DNA from: Apodemus sylvaticus
Lineage: Eukaryota > Chordata > Mammalia > Rodentia > Muridae
Length of the DNA stretch: 64,000 nucleotides
NCBI RefSeq assembly: GCF_947179515.1
Contig: NC_067472.1
Span: 80,603,981 to 80,667,980, forward strand
Direction: 5' to 3'
Positions 53,884-64,000 of the stretch are shown here, one piece after another; within the stretch, counting starts at the first letter, position 1; the number at the start of each line of letters is the position of its first letter. The notes below the pieces were generated by a model that worked only from the letters and a program-made list of their open reading frames with translations, was not told the DNA's origin and did not search any database. The position numbers and the translations under genes were made by a program.

Positions 53884-54701
53884 CCTGCTTTTGAATGAGG
53901 GGTGGAGATCAAGTGGACTAAGAGTTTCCATTCTCCCCTTTCCCAGGGGAGCCAGAAAGGCTGTCTTTTTTCTCCCTCTCTGTCTCCACACTTATTTCAA
54001 CTTTCAGAGATGTATTCCTGTTGTGACTTACTCTATTCTTTTTCTCCACTGATTCCAGTTCAGCATCTGAGCTGTTGCCAAGTTTGGAGACCAGGAGCAC
54101 AAAGCAAAGCACTGAGAGCTAGACCCTTTTCTTTTGCAGCTGAGTTTCCCTGAATTCTTCAAATGCTTCTCAGAAGAGCATGAGAGATGGAGCCTGAGGC
54201 TGGGGTATCTCCTCTGCTCCAGCACTCCACAAATCATAATCATAAAAATTAAAATCCAGTTAAGAGAAACATTAACAGTCCCCATAGCTTGGTGGTTGAT
54301 GGAGGCCTTGATCAAATCTTTTATGCAATTTCACAGTTTCCAGGGGAATTCACAGAGTATTCATTGATCATGTCTGTGCTAGGAAGATTGGTTTCTCTCA
54401 GCCAAACTCACCCCTCTCAAACTAATTTCATCTTTTGATCTAAGCTCATGTCATGCTTTTTAAGGGGAATGCATAGTGGCTTCAGAACCTGTAGCCTAAG
54501 ATCCCATCAAGTACAGCCCATGCCATGGGAGGTTCCTGCTGTGGTTTGGGTGCACATAAGCCACACAGCAAAGGCCCTGTGCTGAAGGCTTCTCTGTCTT
54601 CCTGCATGTTATTTGGAGGAGCTGAAGTCTTTAAGAGGCAGAGTTTAGAGAGGAAGTTAGGCCATTGGCTTTATGCCCTCAAAGGGCATGAGACCCTAGG
54701 T
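53884..54701. other. No recognised feature
   Basis: Single-copy DNA right of the microsatellite. Confidence 0.4.
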
Positions 54702-54888
54702 CAGTAGTCCTCAACTTTCCTAATGCTGTGACCCTTTAATACAGCTTCTCATGTTGTGGTGACCCCCAACCATAAAATTATTTCTGTTGTTGCTTCACAA
54801 CTGTAGTTTTGCTTCTGTTAGGAATCTTAATGTAAATATCTGAGTTTTCCAACGGACCCAAGGGGGTCATGACCCACAGGAACTGCTA
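54702..54888 (-). mobile_element. URR1-like hAT-Charlie MITE
   Basis: Reverse copy starting CAGTAGTCCTCAAC, with GTGACCCTTTAATACAGC and GGGGGTCATGACCCACAGG inside. Flanks CCCTAGGT (54694-54701) and TTCTAGGT (54889-54896) match at 6 of 8 positions. Confidence 0.88.
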
Positions 54889-55262
54889 TTCTAGGTGTCC
54901 TCCCTAGGGCCTTTCTGTTTCCTGGCTGTTGTAGAGTAACAGCTTCTCTCTGGTAAATGTTCCATTGTGATGTGTACCGAGCACCATAGTCAAATGGCCA
55001 TGAATTAAAATCTCTCAGACCAGGAGTCAAAATTAATCTCTATTGAAATTCTTTATCTCAGGCATTTTGTCACCGTGACAGAAAGCTGAGTAACATAGTC
55101 CTCTACGTCAGTCTCTGACCCCTGAGTCACAGGAAGGCTACCCAACAATGTCTAACACCCAGAGAGCTGGCCACACTCATAGTCTCTGGAAAGGATGGTC
55201 GAGTTAAAAGAGCTTGGGCTGGCCTGTGATCCAACAAAGTGTTATGGGGACTTTGGCATAAT
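54889..55262. other. No recognised feature
   Basis: Single-copy DNA, no gene seen. Confidence 0.4.
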
Positions 55263-55440
55263 GGTGAATAGGTGGTGGCACATGTCTTTGATCCCAGCCC
55301 TCATGAAGCAGAAGCAGATAGATCTCTATGAGTTCAAGGTCAGCCTGATCTACAGAGCTAGTTCCATGACAGCCAAGGCTACACAAAGAAATCTCAAAAA
55401 CTAAACAAACCTACCAAACAAAAACCAAAACAACCAAATA
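55263..55440 (+). mobile_element. B1 SINE
   Basis: GGTGGTGGCACATGTCTTTG, GAGTTCAAGGTCAGCCTGAT and CAGCCAAGGCTACACAAAGA in order, with an A-rich tail. Confidence 0.92.
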
Positions 55441-56584
55441 GAGTATATAACAACCCTGGGAAATAATCACTCTGAGCCAGTCTACACCTTGGTGATACAG
55501 AGACTTTTTCACCTGCTGGAATATTTCTAGTTTAAATGCAACATTTAAATACCCAAACCATAAACCTAACCCTAAATACTACTAGATAATTTAAAGAGTT
55601 TAGTTTACTCCATGGGCTGAATGAACTCTACTGGTGGGCCAGAATGGGGTCCTGGACAGCCAGCCCCCACATCTGACATGATGTCCTGTGCCCTCCCAGC
55701 CCATATCCAGACAGTGCCCTATGGAGTGTCTGAGCTTGGCAGTGGTATCAGTTTTCCCATGCTCACATGCTCTTGAGAGGGTTCTTAGGCCACCCTCAGT
55801 TTGTTAGGCTGGTCCCACTGTGCCCAAGGGCAGCTGAAGAATGCTCCTGTCCATTTTAGGAGTCCGGTAGCTAAATCCCGACTGCAGTCTTTTTCTGCAA
55901 GAAGTTCTGCTTTGCATAATAGACAGAGAGCTGAAATTTACCAGGGACAGAGCCACTCTACTTGCCCACCATTATGACTTCCATCCTAGGAGGAGATCTT
56001 TCCCATCAGGCCCTTAATGCTGGACCCAGAGGAAGTAGCTGATGTTGTCAAATACACACAGCTGGGAGCAGTCTAGCCTGAGTTTGAACCTGGTTGGGCC
56101 TGACTTGGTGACCAGCACTGTTCCCACTCCCACACTGTTCCTCTACTTATGAGAAGCACAGTGCAAGGAAAGGCTCTTGCTTCCCATAACTCAAGACACA
56201 CTTGACACCATAATCTACTGACGGCACCATCCATAAAGGAGCTGAGACAGACAGGCTGCCTTGATGACGAACAGGAGCCCCTATCTGTCTGACCCATCAT
56301 TTCCATTATGCATGCTGTATCTCTATTATCTCTCCCATAAGACATATTTACAACATTATTAAAAGGGAGATGTGGGGATATATTATCTTCTTTACATGCG
56401 GTGTATATTATCCACCCATGCCCTATCACATCTTGATGATGCCAGACATGGCTGACTTTGGTGCAGTGGCTGGAGGGAAGCCATTTCTCCAAATTGCAAA
56501 GCAGGTGGGGAAGGGGTACAAGCCTGATTCAGAGACTAGCGGGTCCAGCACACCATGATCGACACAGCATTTTGTCAATGAGGT
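55441..56584. other. Single-copy DNA, no gene seen
   Basis: Minus-strand open frame 56073-56492 (139 codons) has no family likeness. A CCTAACCCTAAATA patch near 55565 is telomere-like in look only. Confidence 0.4.
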
Positions 56585-56940
56585 GGTGTTGTCAACTTGA
56601 TAGAATCTATAATCACCTGAGAGCTGGGCGGCTGGTCATGCCTCTTCAGGGGTTATCTTAATTATGTTGATTTATATGGGAAGACCCATGTTAACTTTAG
56701 GTGGGGCCGTTTCCTAAGCAGGGGGTCCGGGATTGTAAAAATGGCAAAAGGGGGCAGGGTACCAGTGAGCAGTTGTGGCTCTGTTTTCTAATTATTGGTA
56801 TAATGTGACTAGTCAAGCTCCTGTCACCTTGATGTCCCCATGGGGTATTTCTTGAGCTGTGAGCCAGAATGAACCCAAACCCCAAAAACTGCTTTTGTCA
56901 GTACAGTTTATCACTGGGGTAGGAAAAGAAGCTAAACACG
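56585..56940 (+). mobile_element. MaLR-class LTR
   Basis: GTTGTCAACTTGATAGAATC, GGAAGACCCATGTTAAC, GTGAGCCAGAATGAACCC and TTTATCACTGGGGTAGG are forward landmarks of a class III LTR. Ends are worn. Confidence 0.65.
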
Positions 56941-56984
56941 CAGCATTTTCTTGCCAGAGAGACCACTTCTGTAATGAGAGATGT

Positions 56985-57130
56985 TAGCACTGTCACCATA
57001 CCCATTGCTCAATGAGAAAACTGAGAGGAGCCTCTTTTGGGAGAGCTGTGATGTTCCTCTGAGTCAATCCTTCTGCCAGGGCTGGTGGAAGCAGGATTGG
57101 AACTCAGAGCTTCTGACTTCAAATCCCTTG
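56985..57130 (-). mobile_element. MIR SINE
   Basis: CAATGAGAAAACTGAGAGGA and GCAGGATTGGAACTCAGAGC are reverse MIR landmarks at correct spacing. Confidence 0.65.
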
Positions 57131-58919
57131 AGATCTCTTTATTGCATGTTGCACTTTCACTTACCCATTGATTCATCCATTCACCAATTCAATATATATT
57201 CAATGGACATTCTCTGGGACTTGTGCTTGGGGCTGTGCATGTGAGCGGCTACCACAAGGCCCAGGTTCTCTGTCAAGACTTGGGGAAAGTCTACAGAGAA
57301 TGCAAGTAGGTTGTCACCGTGAGGCAGACACTTCTGCCATCTAGGGTGGGGTTGTGCTGTAATGAGCCGGACACCATCATCTACTATAGAGCTACCATCT
57401 CCCAAGGCTGGATTTGAACCTATATTGTTTGAGCTCATCCTTTTAGGCTACACTGTTTCCCTGTGAGACTTGCTTCTCTTGGTGGGATGTAGGAAGCTTT
57501 GTGTGGGTACAAACACATGACGTGGGGTTTGAGGAATGTTATAATATGTGGGCAGGAGTGTGAAGGCCCACCTGGCCCGAGACCACAGTTAGAAAATGCA
57601 TTAAGAGAATGAGTTGGAAGGACCAAAGGCAGAAATGTGGGGTTGGACCTTGGCGGTTGCCACAGTGTGTGTGCAAGTTAGGGACTGCAGACAAGAAGAC
57701 ACAGCTGTGAACTGTGAAGGAGGTAAAAGCCTTCAGTCTGTGATGATGAACTGGGTGCTAAGATGGGTCATTGGGAGCCTGGCCCAAAGGCTCTATATAA
57801 GACACTGTTTTGGGTCAAGGTCAGGAAGGGCTGCTGGCCTCACCCACCATTCCTTGGTCCCTGAGACTTGTCTCTGCCCTGGTCTGGGCTGTAAGGCCCA
57901 TCAGCTGAGATGCCTTTCTGCAGCACTGACAGGCCTGTGTTTGTGCTTTCAGATAATCTAACTCACAGATAATTAATGTCAGTCTGCTGTCAGGGCACCT
58001 CGGCTAACCACGGTGTGTGGGTGTGGGCCAGCCAGCCGGTCGATGAGAAGCCCCAGGATCTGTCAGAGTCAGGAAAGGGCCCATCACCTGCCAAGTTGCC
58101 TGAGTGTGCTTGAGACCTTAGCACATGCCTGTCTGATTCAGAGACACGGAAAGTCTACATACCAGAGGAGACAATGCCCAAGGTTACAACTGCAGCTCTG
58201 GGGATCAAGAAGAGAGGAGAGGAGTCTGTCCATCAGGTGTGGGCACATGCCTTCCCTTATCCCTTGTGCAAACAACACTTAGCCCAAATCTGAGGTACTG
58301 TCTACTGCCAACCACCCTGAAATGCTAGGGGCTCCCCACACAAGTCAGACTTGACCATGTCTTTATCTTAATTACCACCTCTTCACCAAATTCTTCTTCC
58401 TCTGATATGTGTGGCCAGCCACTCTCCACAGGATCCTATGTAGGCGCTTCTATTCATCCTCTAAGAATTTGGTTTGCAGGAGCTGTCCTTAGCTCTGTGT
58501 CCACACAGCACAAGGCACAGACCCTGGAGACATTTGACATTCATGCCTCACTTTCCCTTCTTCCTTCTGCCATGCTCACCTGGGTGCTCAGTCCACACAT
58601 GGATTGAGGCATAATGGTAGAAGAAGGAAGCATGGTGGGCATTCATTGCCCTGTGAGCAAGTCTCTTCAAGAACAGAGAGTTGACTTAGATGGTCATAGG
58701 CCACCCAGCAGTGTCTTAGGTCAGACATCATGTCATGAGCCCACTATTCTGCTGTTTGTGACTCCTTGAGAGATTATCTGTGGTCAAGGATGGTTGACCT
58801 GAGTTTGGAGGGTAGTACCAGCCCTGTGTACCCCAGGAATTAGCCAGAGAAAGAAAAAGGTAAATGGGGGTCTGATTGTCACGTGGGCTCCTCAGCATCC
58901 AGACACTTGTCTAGCCAAC
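57131..58919. other. Single-copy DNA, no gene seen
   Basis: A second MIR-like scrap (CCAAGGCTGGATTTGAACCT) is at about 57400-57425. The open frame 57614-57961 (115 codons) has no recognisable product. Nothing else is identified. Confidence 0.4.
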
Positions 58920-59060
58920 CAACTACTCAAGGATGTGTGGGGGTCAGAAGACAATCTACAGAAGTCAGTTCTCTCCTACCATGTGGGTTCCTGGCAGGAA
59001 ACTTGGGTCTCTAGGTGTGGTGTCAGGCTTCTTTATCCCCTGGGCCATCTTGTTAGCTTA
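58920..59060 (-). mobile_element. B3-type SINE
   Basis: GTCAGAAGACAATCTACAGA, CTACCATGTGGGTTCCTGG and the end CTGGGCCATCTTGTTAGC are reverse B3. Confidence 0.8.
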
Positions 59061-60019
59061 ACTCACATTGTGACCAAGATCACCTGGGAGACTCCAGGTG
59101 TTCTGGGTGATGTGTTTATGTATTCACAGGTGAGGTGCTCACACTGGAGCTTCCACAGGAATTTTCCTGGTGAAGTGTGGAAGGATGTGTGTGGGTATGA
59201 GTTTGGGCTAATCACTTCAGGAAGTGAGTGAATGCAGCCAGGGTGTAAAAGCCAGAAAGAAGTTTCTGGAGTAACAAAAGCCCTTGGCTCCCTTCCCCTC
59301 CCCCATCTTCTCCAATCCTCTCTGTGCCCCTTTCTCATTTATTTTACTTACTGAATGGGTCATATATTCACAAAGCTTAAAACTATTAAGGCAAGACCCA
59401 ATGCATAAGGAATAGGGATCTCTGGTCCCACCTGCCCCCTTCCTCCCCCTCCCTCCTTTCCTGCCTGACTCACTTCCTCTATCTTCTAGCCCCTCCCAGC
59501 CATTCTATATATTCTTTGTGCAAATGTCTGTGCACTTGAGTGTCACACTAAGTTCACTGTTCTGAGAATATTGAGCATTTGATGCAGCAGCAGGCAGCTG
59601 AGGTCTAGGGCTAGGGTTGTAGAAAAGGGTGCCTTGAGGTTAGGTTGCATGGGGGTATTGGGGGCATTGAATACCGCACCTAGGACCTTCTGACAATGGA
59701 CCATATTTTAAGTCATTTCTCAAATTTTCTCCACGTCATGACATATTCAAGGGAACTTCATGCTTAGGTAGGGTCATGGGAGCTCCGTCACTGGCTTTAC
59801 TAAAAACAGAGCAACAGCTGCTCCCAGTCTGGTGTCCCCCCTATCAATGTAAAGAAATGAATTCTCAGCAGAGGTTGCCCCCTCCACAGTCTGTGTCACA
59901 TGGCCAGCTAGCTGCCTCTGCTGTTCCCTCCTTAATTTGTTTTCTGGGAAACAGTCTGTGACTTAGGACAGTGTCCTCCCTTTGTTAGCAGCCGGTCCTC
60001 AGAACCAAATTGCTGCTTC
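59061..60019. other. Mostly single copy
   Basis: 59340-59540 loosely resembles the 3' end of an old L1 or a related repeat (ATTCACAAAGCTTAAAACTA then a C/T-rich block), but I cannot confirm it. Confidence 0.35.
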
Positions 60020-60290
60020 AAAATAATGCATTTTTATTAAAAACTATTTTAAGTTAGTGCCTATTTCCAAGATAGATTCACATATGGATAAGCACCCAGT
60101 ATTGCTTGTTATAGATAAGTGATGAATTATTTTAATCAGAAATGGATTTAACAGCATTGCAAAAATAAATTTGGGAGATTTTTCACAATCTGGTTGTCTT
60201 CTCTGATTCTTCATATTTATATTTAGTATTCAATGAAGACTAATTGTGACTATTGGACATTCAATCAAAATCACCCAAACTGGATGCATC
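60020..60290. promoter_or_regulatory. AT-rich candidate conserved noncoding patch
   Basis: TAAT/ATTA cores recur (AATAATGCATTTTTATTAAA near 60022, GAATTATTTTAATCAG near 60124, GACTAATTGTGAC near 60238) in single-copy DNA without recognised repeats. Could be chance in AT-rich sequence. Confidence 0.22.
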
Positions 60291-60751
60291 CCACTCATAA
60301 TAAAGACTGACATTCTCTGCAGTAATGCTGGGAAATTGGCTCCAGGCCCTTGGAGCAGAATCAGATCGGGTCAGATATATGCTGAAGCTTTCTTGCCTTG
60401 CACCAGGGTCCTCCAAGACTCCAGCCCTTGTCATGTGTTGTATTATCTCATATGATGCCTATTGAGGACCAGAACCCAAGCCTGGGGTGGAGACAGAGGT
60501 GCCCTGGATGCCTAGGCACCCCAGACCTGACAAAAGACAGGCTGTACTGTCAGGGCTGGTGACAGCCTGAGCCAGGGCTTGTGCTGGAAGCATTGGGAAT
60601 GGCAATTTATGCAGGCCAGATCCCTTCATCCCTGACCTGGAGTGGCACTGAAAGAGATGCTGAAGCATCAGCAAGTCTGCATGAATTGCTAATCATCTTA
60701 CATCAGCGTATCTGTCCCACCAACAGAGAAAATGCCAGTCGCAAGTCCTTT
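60291..60751. other. No recognised feature
   Basis: Single-copy DNA, no gene seen. Confidence 0.4.
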
Positions 60752-60920
60752 GGTTCTGTGTGTGCATATGTGTGTACACTCATGTGGAGGCCAGGGATCC
60801 TAAGTCAGGTGTCCTCCTCTACAGCTCTCCATGTCAGTTTTTGAAATGGGACCTTTCAGCACATGTGAAACTACCACTCAGACTAGGTTTGGCTGTCCGG
60901 CGGTCCTCATGCTGCCCAGC
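60752..60920 (-). mobile_element. Composite rodent SINE (B3/B4 type) fragment
   Basis: CTCATGTGGAGGCCAGGGATCC and AGTCAGGTGTCCTCCTCTAC match the GT-side part of the composite seen at 18482 and 29094. The tRNA-like end is absent. Confidence 0.5.
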
Positions 60921-61430
60921 ATCATTCTGGATCATTCTACTCTGAGCCTTTTTAGCTCTTAGTATTTACCCAGTGACATTCGGGTACTTTTATCCCATTG
61001 ACCTTTTGTCCAATACTTTATCTTATTTGTCTTCAAGTATATTTTTAATCACCATACAAAACAATGGTTTCAGGACAACATTCTCCATTACACATACTCT
61101 GCTTGTGTCTGCTTCTCTTCCTTTGCCGTTTGGTCCCTCTCTTCCCCTCCACTGGTCCCCCTTCTCACTGTAAATAATTCTCCTTGATGATCTTACAGAA
61201 AATATGAACTGTCTGTCTGTCTGTCTGTCCTGCCTGGTTTGTTTCACTTTCTCATCTTTTCCAACATACATATCCCCCCTTTATTTTCATGTCATATATG
61301 TATGTGGGTGTATATGTATATTTATGTCTAGAATCTATACACATCATATCTGTTTTTATAGCTACATTTCATTGGCAGCAAGTAATAATAAAGTTTTATT
61401 GACAGGTATGATGTAGAATGTGATCTTGAA
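60921..61430. other. No gene; (CTGT)n at 61207-61229
   Basis: A short CTGT tract and AT-rich DNA; no transposon recognised. Confidence 0.4.
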
Positions 61431-61605
61431 GCTAGGTGGTAGTGAAACACACTTTTGACCCAGCACTTGGGAGGCAGAGGCAGAGGCAGAGGCAGGTAGA
61501 TCTGAGTTCAAACTAGCCTAGTCTACAGAGCAAGTTCCTGGACACCAAGGCTACACAGGATAACCTTCTCTTTAAAAAAATAAAAAAACCAAGAAAGAAA
61601 AAAAA
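61431..61605 (+). mobile_element. B1 SINE next to an LTR
   Basis: CCAGCACTTGGGAGGCAGAGG, a small (GGCAGA)n expansion at 61473-61496, then AGCAAGTTCCTGGACACC and an A-rich tail. The LTR at 61610 begins at the edge of this tail. Confidence 0.9.
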
Positions 61606-61609
61606 GGTG

Positions 61610-62403
61610 TGTTGTCGGGTATATTGATCACACTGTGAACCTGGAGATTGTGTTGCTTACTTGAAAAACTTGTTTCTAGTTGTGGTCTGGGTCACCCTCA
61701 GCACACATCTTTAATCCTCTGGCTGGAATACAGACACGCCCTTAGCACACACCTTTAATCCCAAGCAATGAAAGTAAAATTAGAAGGTAGAAGGAAGCAG
61801 CCATGTTTGAAAGTGATGTCTAATTGAGTGGCAGACAAAGTGATGAATCAGAAAAAGGTTTGACAGAATAGGATACGCCCAACTCTCATAAGAGGAGAGA
61901 GGAAAGGGAAACTACTTAAGAGAGCACAAAGAGAGCCGGGGGGGGGGGGGAGGGAGGGAAGAGGGGTGTTTTACTGGGCGAGAAAGAGGTTTACCAGGAT
62001 GTTTTACAGAAACAGGTTGCAGAGAGTGGACAAGCTAGACATTGGTGAAGACAGAACTCAGGAGAGAATGAGGAGGAGGCAGAAGATTAGAACAGATTGC
62101 CAAAGTTATTATGAGGCCAAGCAGAGCAATTGAGGAGAGGCCAAGAGAGAGAAGCCAGATTGAATCAGTCATCTTGGAGAGGAGTTTGAGCCAGAACAGC
62201 TGGGCTGAAACAGCAGAAGCTCAGAAAGAACAAGAAAGGGTGAGCTCATTCAGCACCTCCCAGAGGCTGAAAACATTGGAGATCTAGATTAGATTGTACA
62301 GAGGCTGGAAGCTTCCAGGACTAGCCCTAGGTTAGCAGACTGAAGCAGTAAGCCTTGGAGAGGAAAATTACATCAGGTGAATAGAATAAAAGTTACTTTA
62401 ACA
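61610..62403 (+). mobile_element. BGLII-like ERVK solo LTR
   Basis: It starts TGTTGTCGGGTATATTGATC and ends AATAAAAGTTACTTTAACA, which I associate with the murine BGLII LTR. Flanks AAGGTG (61604-61609) and AAAGTG (62404-62409) match at 5 of 6, the duplication length of ERVK integration. The AATAAAAG near the end is its poly(A) signal. A B1-like CACACCTTTAATCCCA at 61746-61761 is part of this LTR family. G13 run at 61938-61950. No proviral genes. Confidence 0.85.
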
Positions 62404-62409
62404 AAAGTG

Positions 62410-62433
62410 AACCCAACCCAACCCAACCCAACT
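62410..62433. repeat. (AACCC)n short tract
   Basis: Four to five ACCCA units just right of the LTR's target duplication. Confidence 0.85.
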
Positions 62434-62859
62434 CAATTAAACAAGATAGCCAGGAGCCATTCCTGGAGTGTGTCTGAGTTTCAGTAACCTTGTGAAAATT
62501 AGTGAAATGCAGCGAGGTAAATTCTACAAAGGAGGCCACCACCATCTGCCTGTGTTCCTTGTTTCTTTCTATGTAATTCAGGAAAAATTTTTGCCTGGGA
62601 CAGAACATGGGCAGAGCACCGTGGCCCTCCACTGTAGTCCTCCTCAGAATTTGTTCTAATCAGTCGTTGTCCTCTTCGGCCATGAAAGAGCATATCCGTG
62701 TTTCCCCATCCATTCTCTTGGTTTCATGAAGGGGCTCTGGCTGCCTCTGGAATACACAGAGTTCAGAGTTTCAGCCAACTTTTCCTTGGAAAACCAGTGG
62801 TACCAGACTTCATTGATCAAGATATCTCTGTGCATTGATGGGCAGATGTTAACATCTGG
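62434..62859. other. Single-copy DNA, no gene seen
   Basis: No repeat or exon recognised. Confidence 0.4.
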
Positions 62860-63200
62860 GATTAATATGGGATTTTCCCCCTCCCAGTTATTTGGAGAAT
62901 CTCATTAAGGCAGGTTTCCTTCAGGGAATTGATGCTTTAATATTCTGCATTGTCAGCCAAGGGCCTGGATTTTATTTCTTGAATAACATTTAATTAAACA
63001 AGCAGGCTTTGCTTTTCCCAATGTATCAGCAATCAGGGACCTGGGCCTACCTCACCACTCTCCAGCAAATCAGCAGAATGCAAGGTTGGGGGCCAAAGTA
63101 CTGCTGAGTAATAAAGTTTATGGCCTGTGCCTTTGCTGTAATTACTGCAGAGTCCTGCTGATGTGGGCCACTTCAGGGGCCAGGCTGAGTTGCTACTGTG
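62860..63200. promoter_or_regulatory. Candidate conserved noncoding element
   Basis: Repeat-free DNA with CATTTAATTAAAC at 62988, GCTGTAATTACTGC near 63135, AGTAATAAAG near 63108 and TTTAATATTCTGC near 62936. Several TAAT/ATTA cores lie in moderate-GC surroundings, a pattern seen in developmental enhancers. Inference only. Confidence 0.28.
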
Positions 63201-64000
63201 CTGTGAGTGCTGGTTTCCATGCTGTGACATGCAATCTGTAGGAGACATAACCAGAAGGCACCCACCCTGGCTCAGGGTGTAGCAAAACAAGGTCCCAGAT
63301 CTATTTTTTTATTTAAATAAAACTTTATTGGAACAGTGCTGTGTCTTTCTTCAGATTGGCTTTTGTGGGTAACAGACAATCCCAGACCCTACTGCGGGCA
63401 GCAATGTAGGAGCAGTGGGTCCTTGGGGCAGCCTTAGCGAGGTAGGCTGGTGCTTTGCTCTGTATTCTTTGAAGAGTAGTTTCAGGATTTCCAGTGTCCA
63501 CACTTTGCACATGCTCAAGCCCCTCCTATAAAATGCCACAGTGATTGCGTAGAGCCCACACATCCTTTTTTTTTTTTTTTTTTATTGAAGCCTGGATTCC
63601 TAGAACTGAGCACAATGCTTGTAATGGAAATAGCTGCCAGACTTTATTGTGAGGAGAATAATGACAAGAAAAAGTGGACACATCCACTAATGATGTAATT
63701 CTATCTAAGGTTGGCTGAACACATGTGCCAAGAGCCCACGGATGTGGAGGGCTGCCTGTACTGTTGGGAAAAACACAAGCAAAATCCTCCTTTGAACTTT
63801 GAGAGGCAGTGGGAACTCCAAGGGAGCCTGTCACGGAGCCTGCTCTGAGTAAGGAGCAGTGTGGGTGGGGAGTGGAGTGGAGTGGGGCGAGGTGAGGTAG
63901 GGTGGGAGTGGAGGTAGGGATGGTGGAAGATAAGAGGGTAGGGTTGTGGATGGGGAAGATCATAGGGAAGGACTCCAGTAGTAATCAGTTTAAAGCCCAA
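63201..64000. other. Single-copy DNA with a T-run and a G-rich end
   Basis: T-run at 63565-63583 and GTGGAGTGGAGTGG-type G-rich DNA at 63860-63930. The minus-strand open frames across it are Pro/Ser/His-rich from composition. Confidence 0.45.

Noticed and set aside
53552..54052. 164-codon poly-Ser/Pro frame and Arg/Lys/Glu frames on the other strand
   Set aside because: Pure by-products of the (TTC)n/(TCC)n tract.
55560..55580. CCTAACCCTAAATA as interstitial telomere repeat
   Set aside because: Only about two imperfect units; below any sensible threshold.

Overview
This window is mammalian nuclear DNA from a murine rodent. It holds B1, B2/B3 and B4-type SINEs, ERVL-MaLR LTRs, small hAT elements that look like URR1, Lx-type L1 remnants and a BGLII-like LTR. 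The 3' UTR of the L1 at 26758-27172 is closest to rat L1 as I remember it. I found no full-length ID SINE, which rat usually carries in this much DNA, so I stop at 'rat-like murine' and do not name a species. All subfamily names are from memory and were not checked against a library.

I found no convincing protein-coding exon, tRNA, rRNA or CRISPR array. The longest open frames are L1 ORF2 segments or lie in simple repeats. The window looks intergenic or deeply intronic.

Layout: 1-6.4 kb is a mosaic of an old L1 ORF1 split by an LTR, a MaLR LTR, a hAT element, an ERVK-like LTR, an old L1 3' end and a B1. 6.6-9.5 kb is mostly single copy, with a CpG-enriched patch, a homeodomain/octamer-motif patch and an LTR-like unit with a TATA box. 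10-17.7 kb holds ERV and MaLR LTRs, including a solo LTR with a perfect 5-bp target duplication (11358-11747), and old L1 pieces. 17.7-24 kb is mostly single copy with two minisatellites. 24.3-36.6 kb is transposon-dense; its centrepiece is a 5'-inverted (twin-primed) young L1 at 30207-32644. 36.6-40.5 kb is mostly single copy and holds the best conserved-noncoding candidate (38620-38960). 40.5-49.3 kb is nearly all repeats, including a MaLR element with both LTRs and internal region (42859-44598). 49.3-64 kb alternates single-copy DNA with scattered SINEs, LTRs, a long (TTC)n tract and a solo BGLII-like LTR.

There are no genes acting together here. What can be read is the order of insertions: several elements are nested, and target-site duplications mark individual events. 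I see no new molecular system. The observations most worth following are the twin-primed L1, the complete MaLR, the candidate regulatory patches and the purine/pyrimidine tract.
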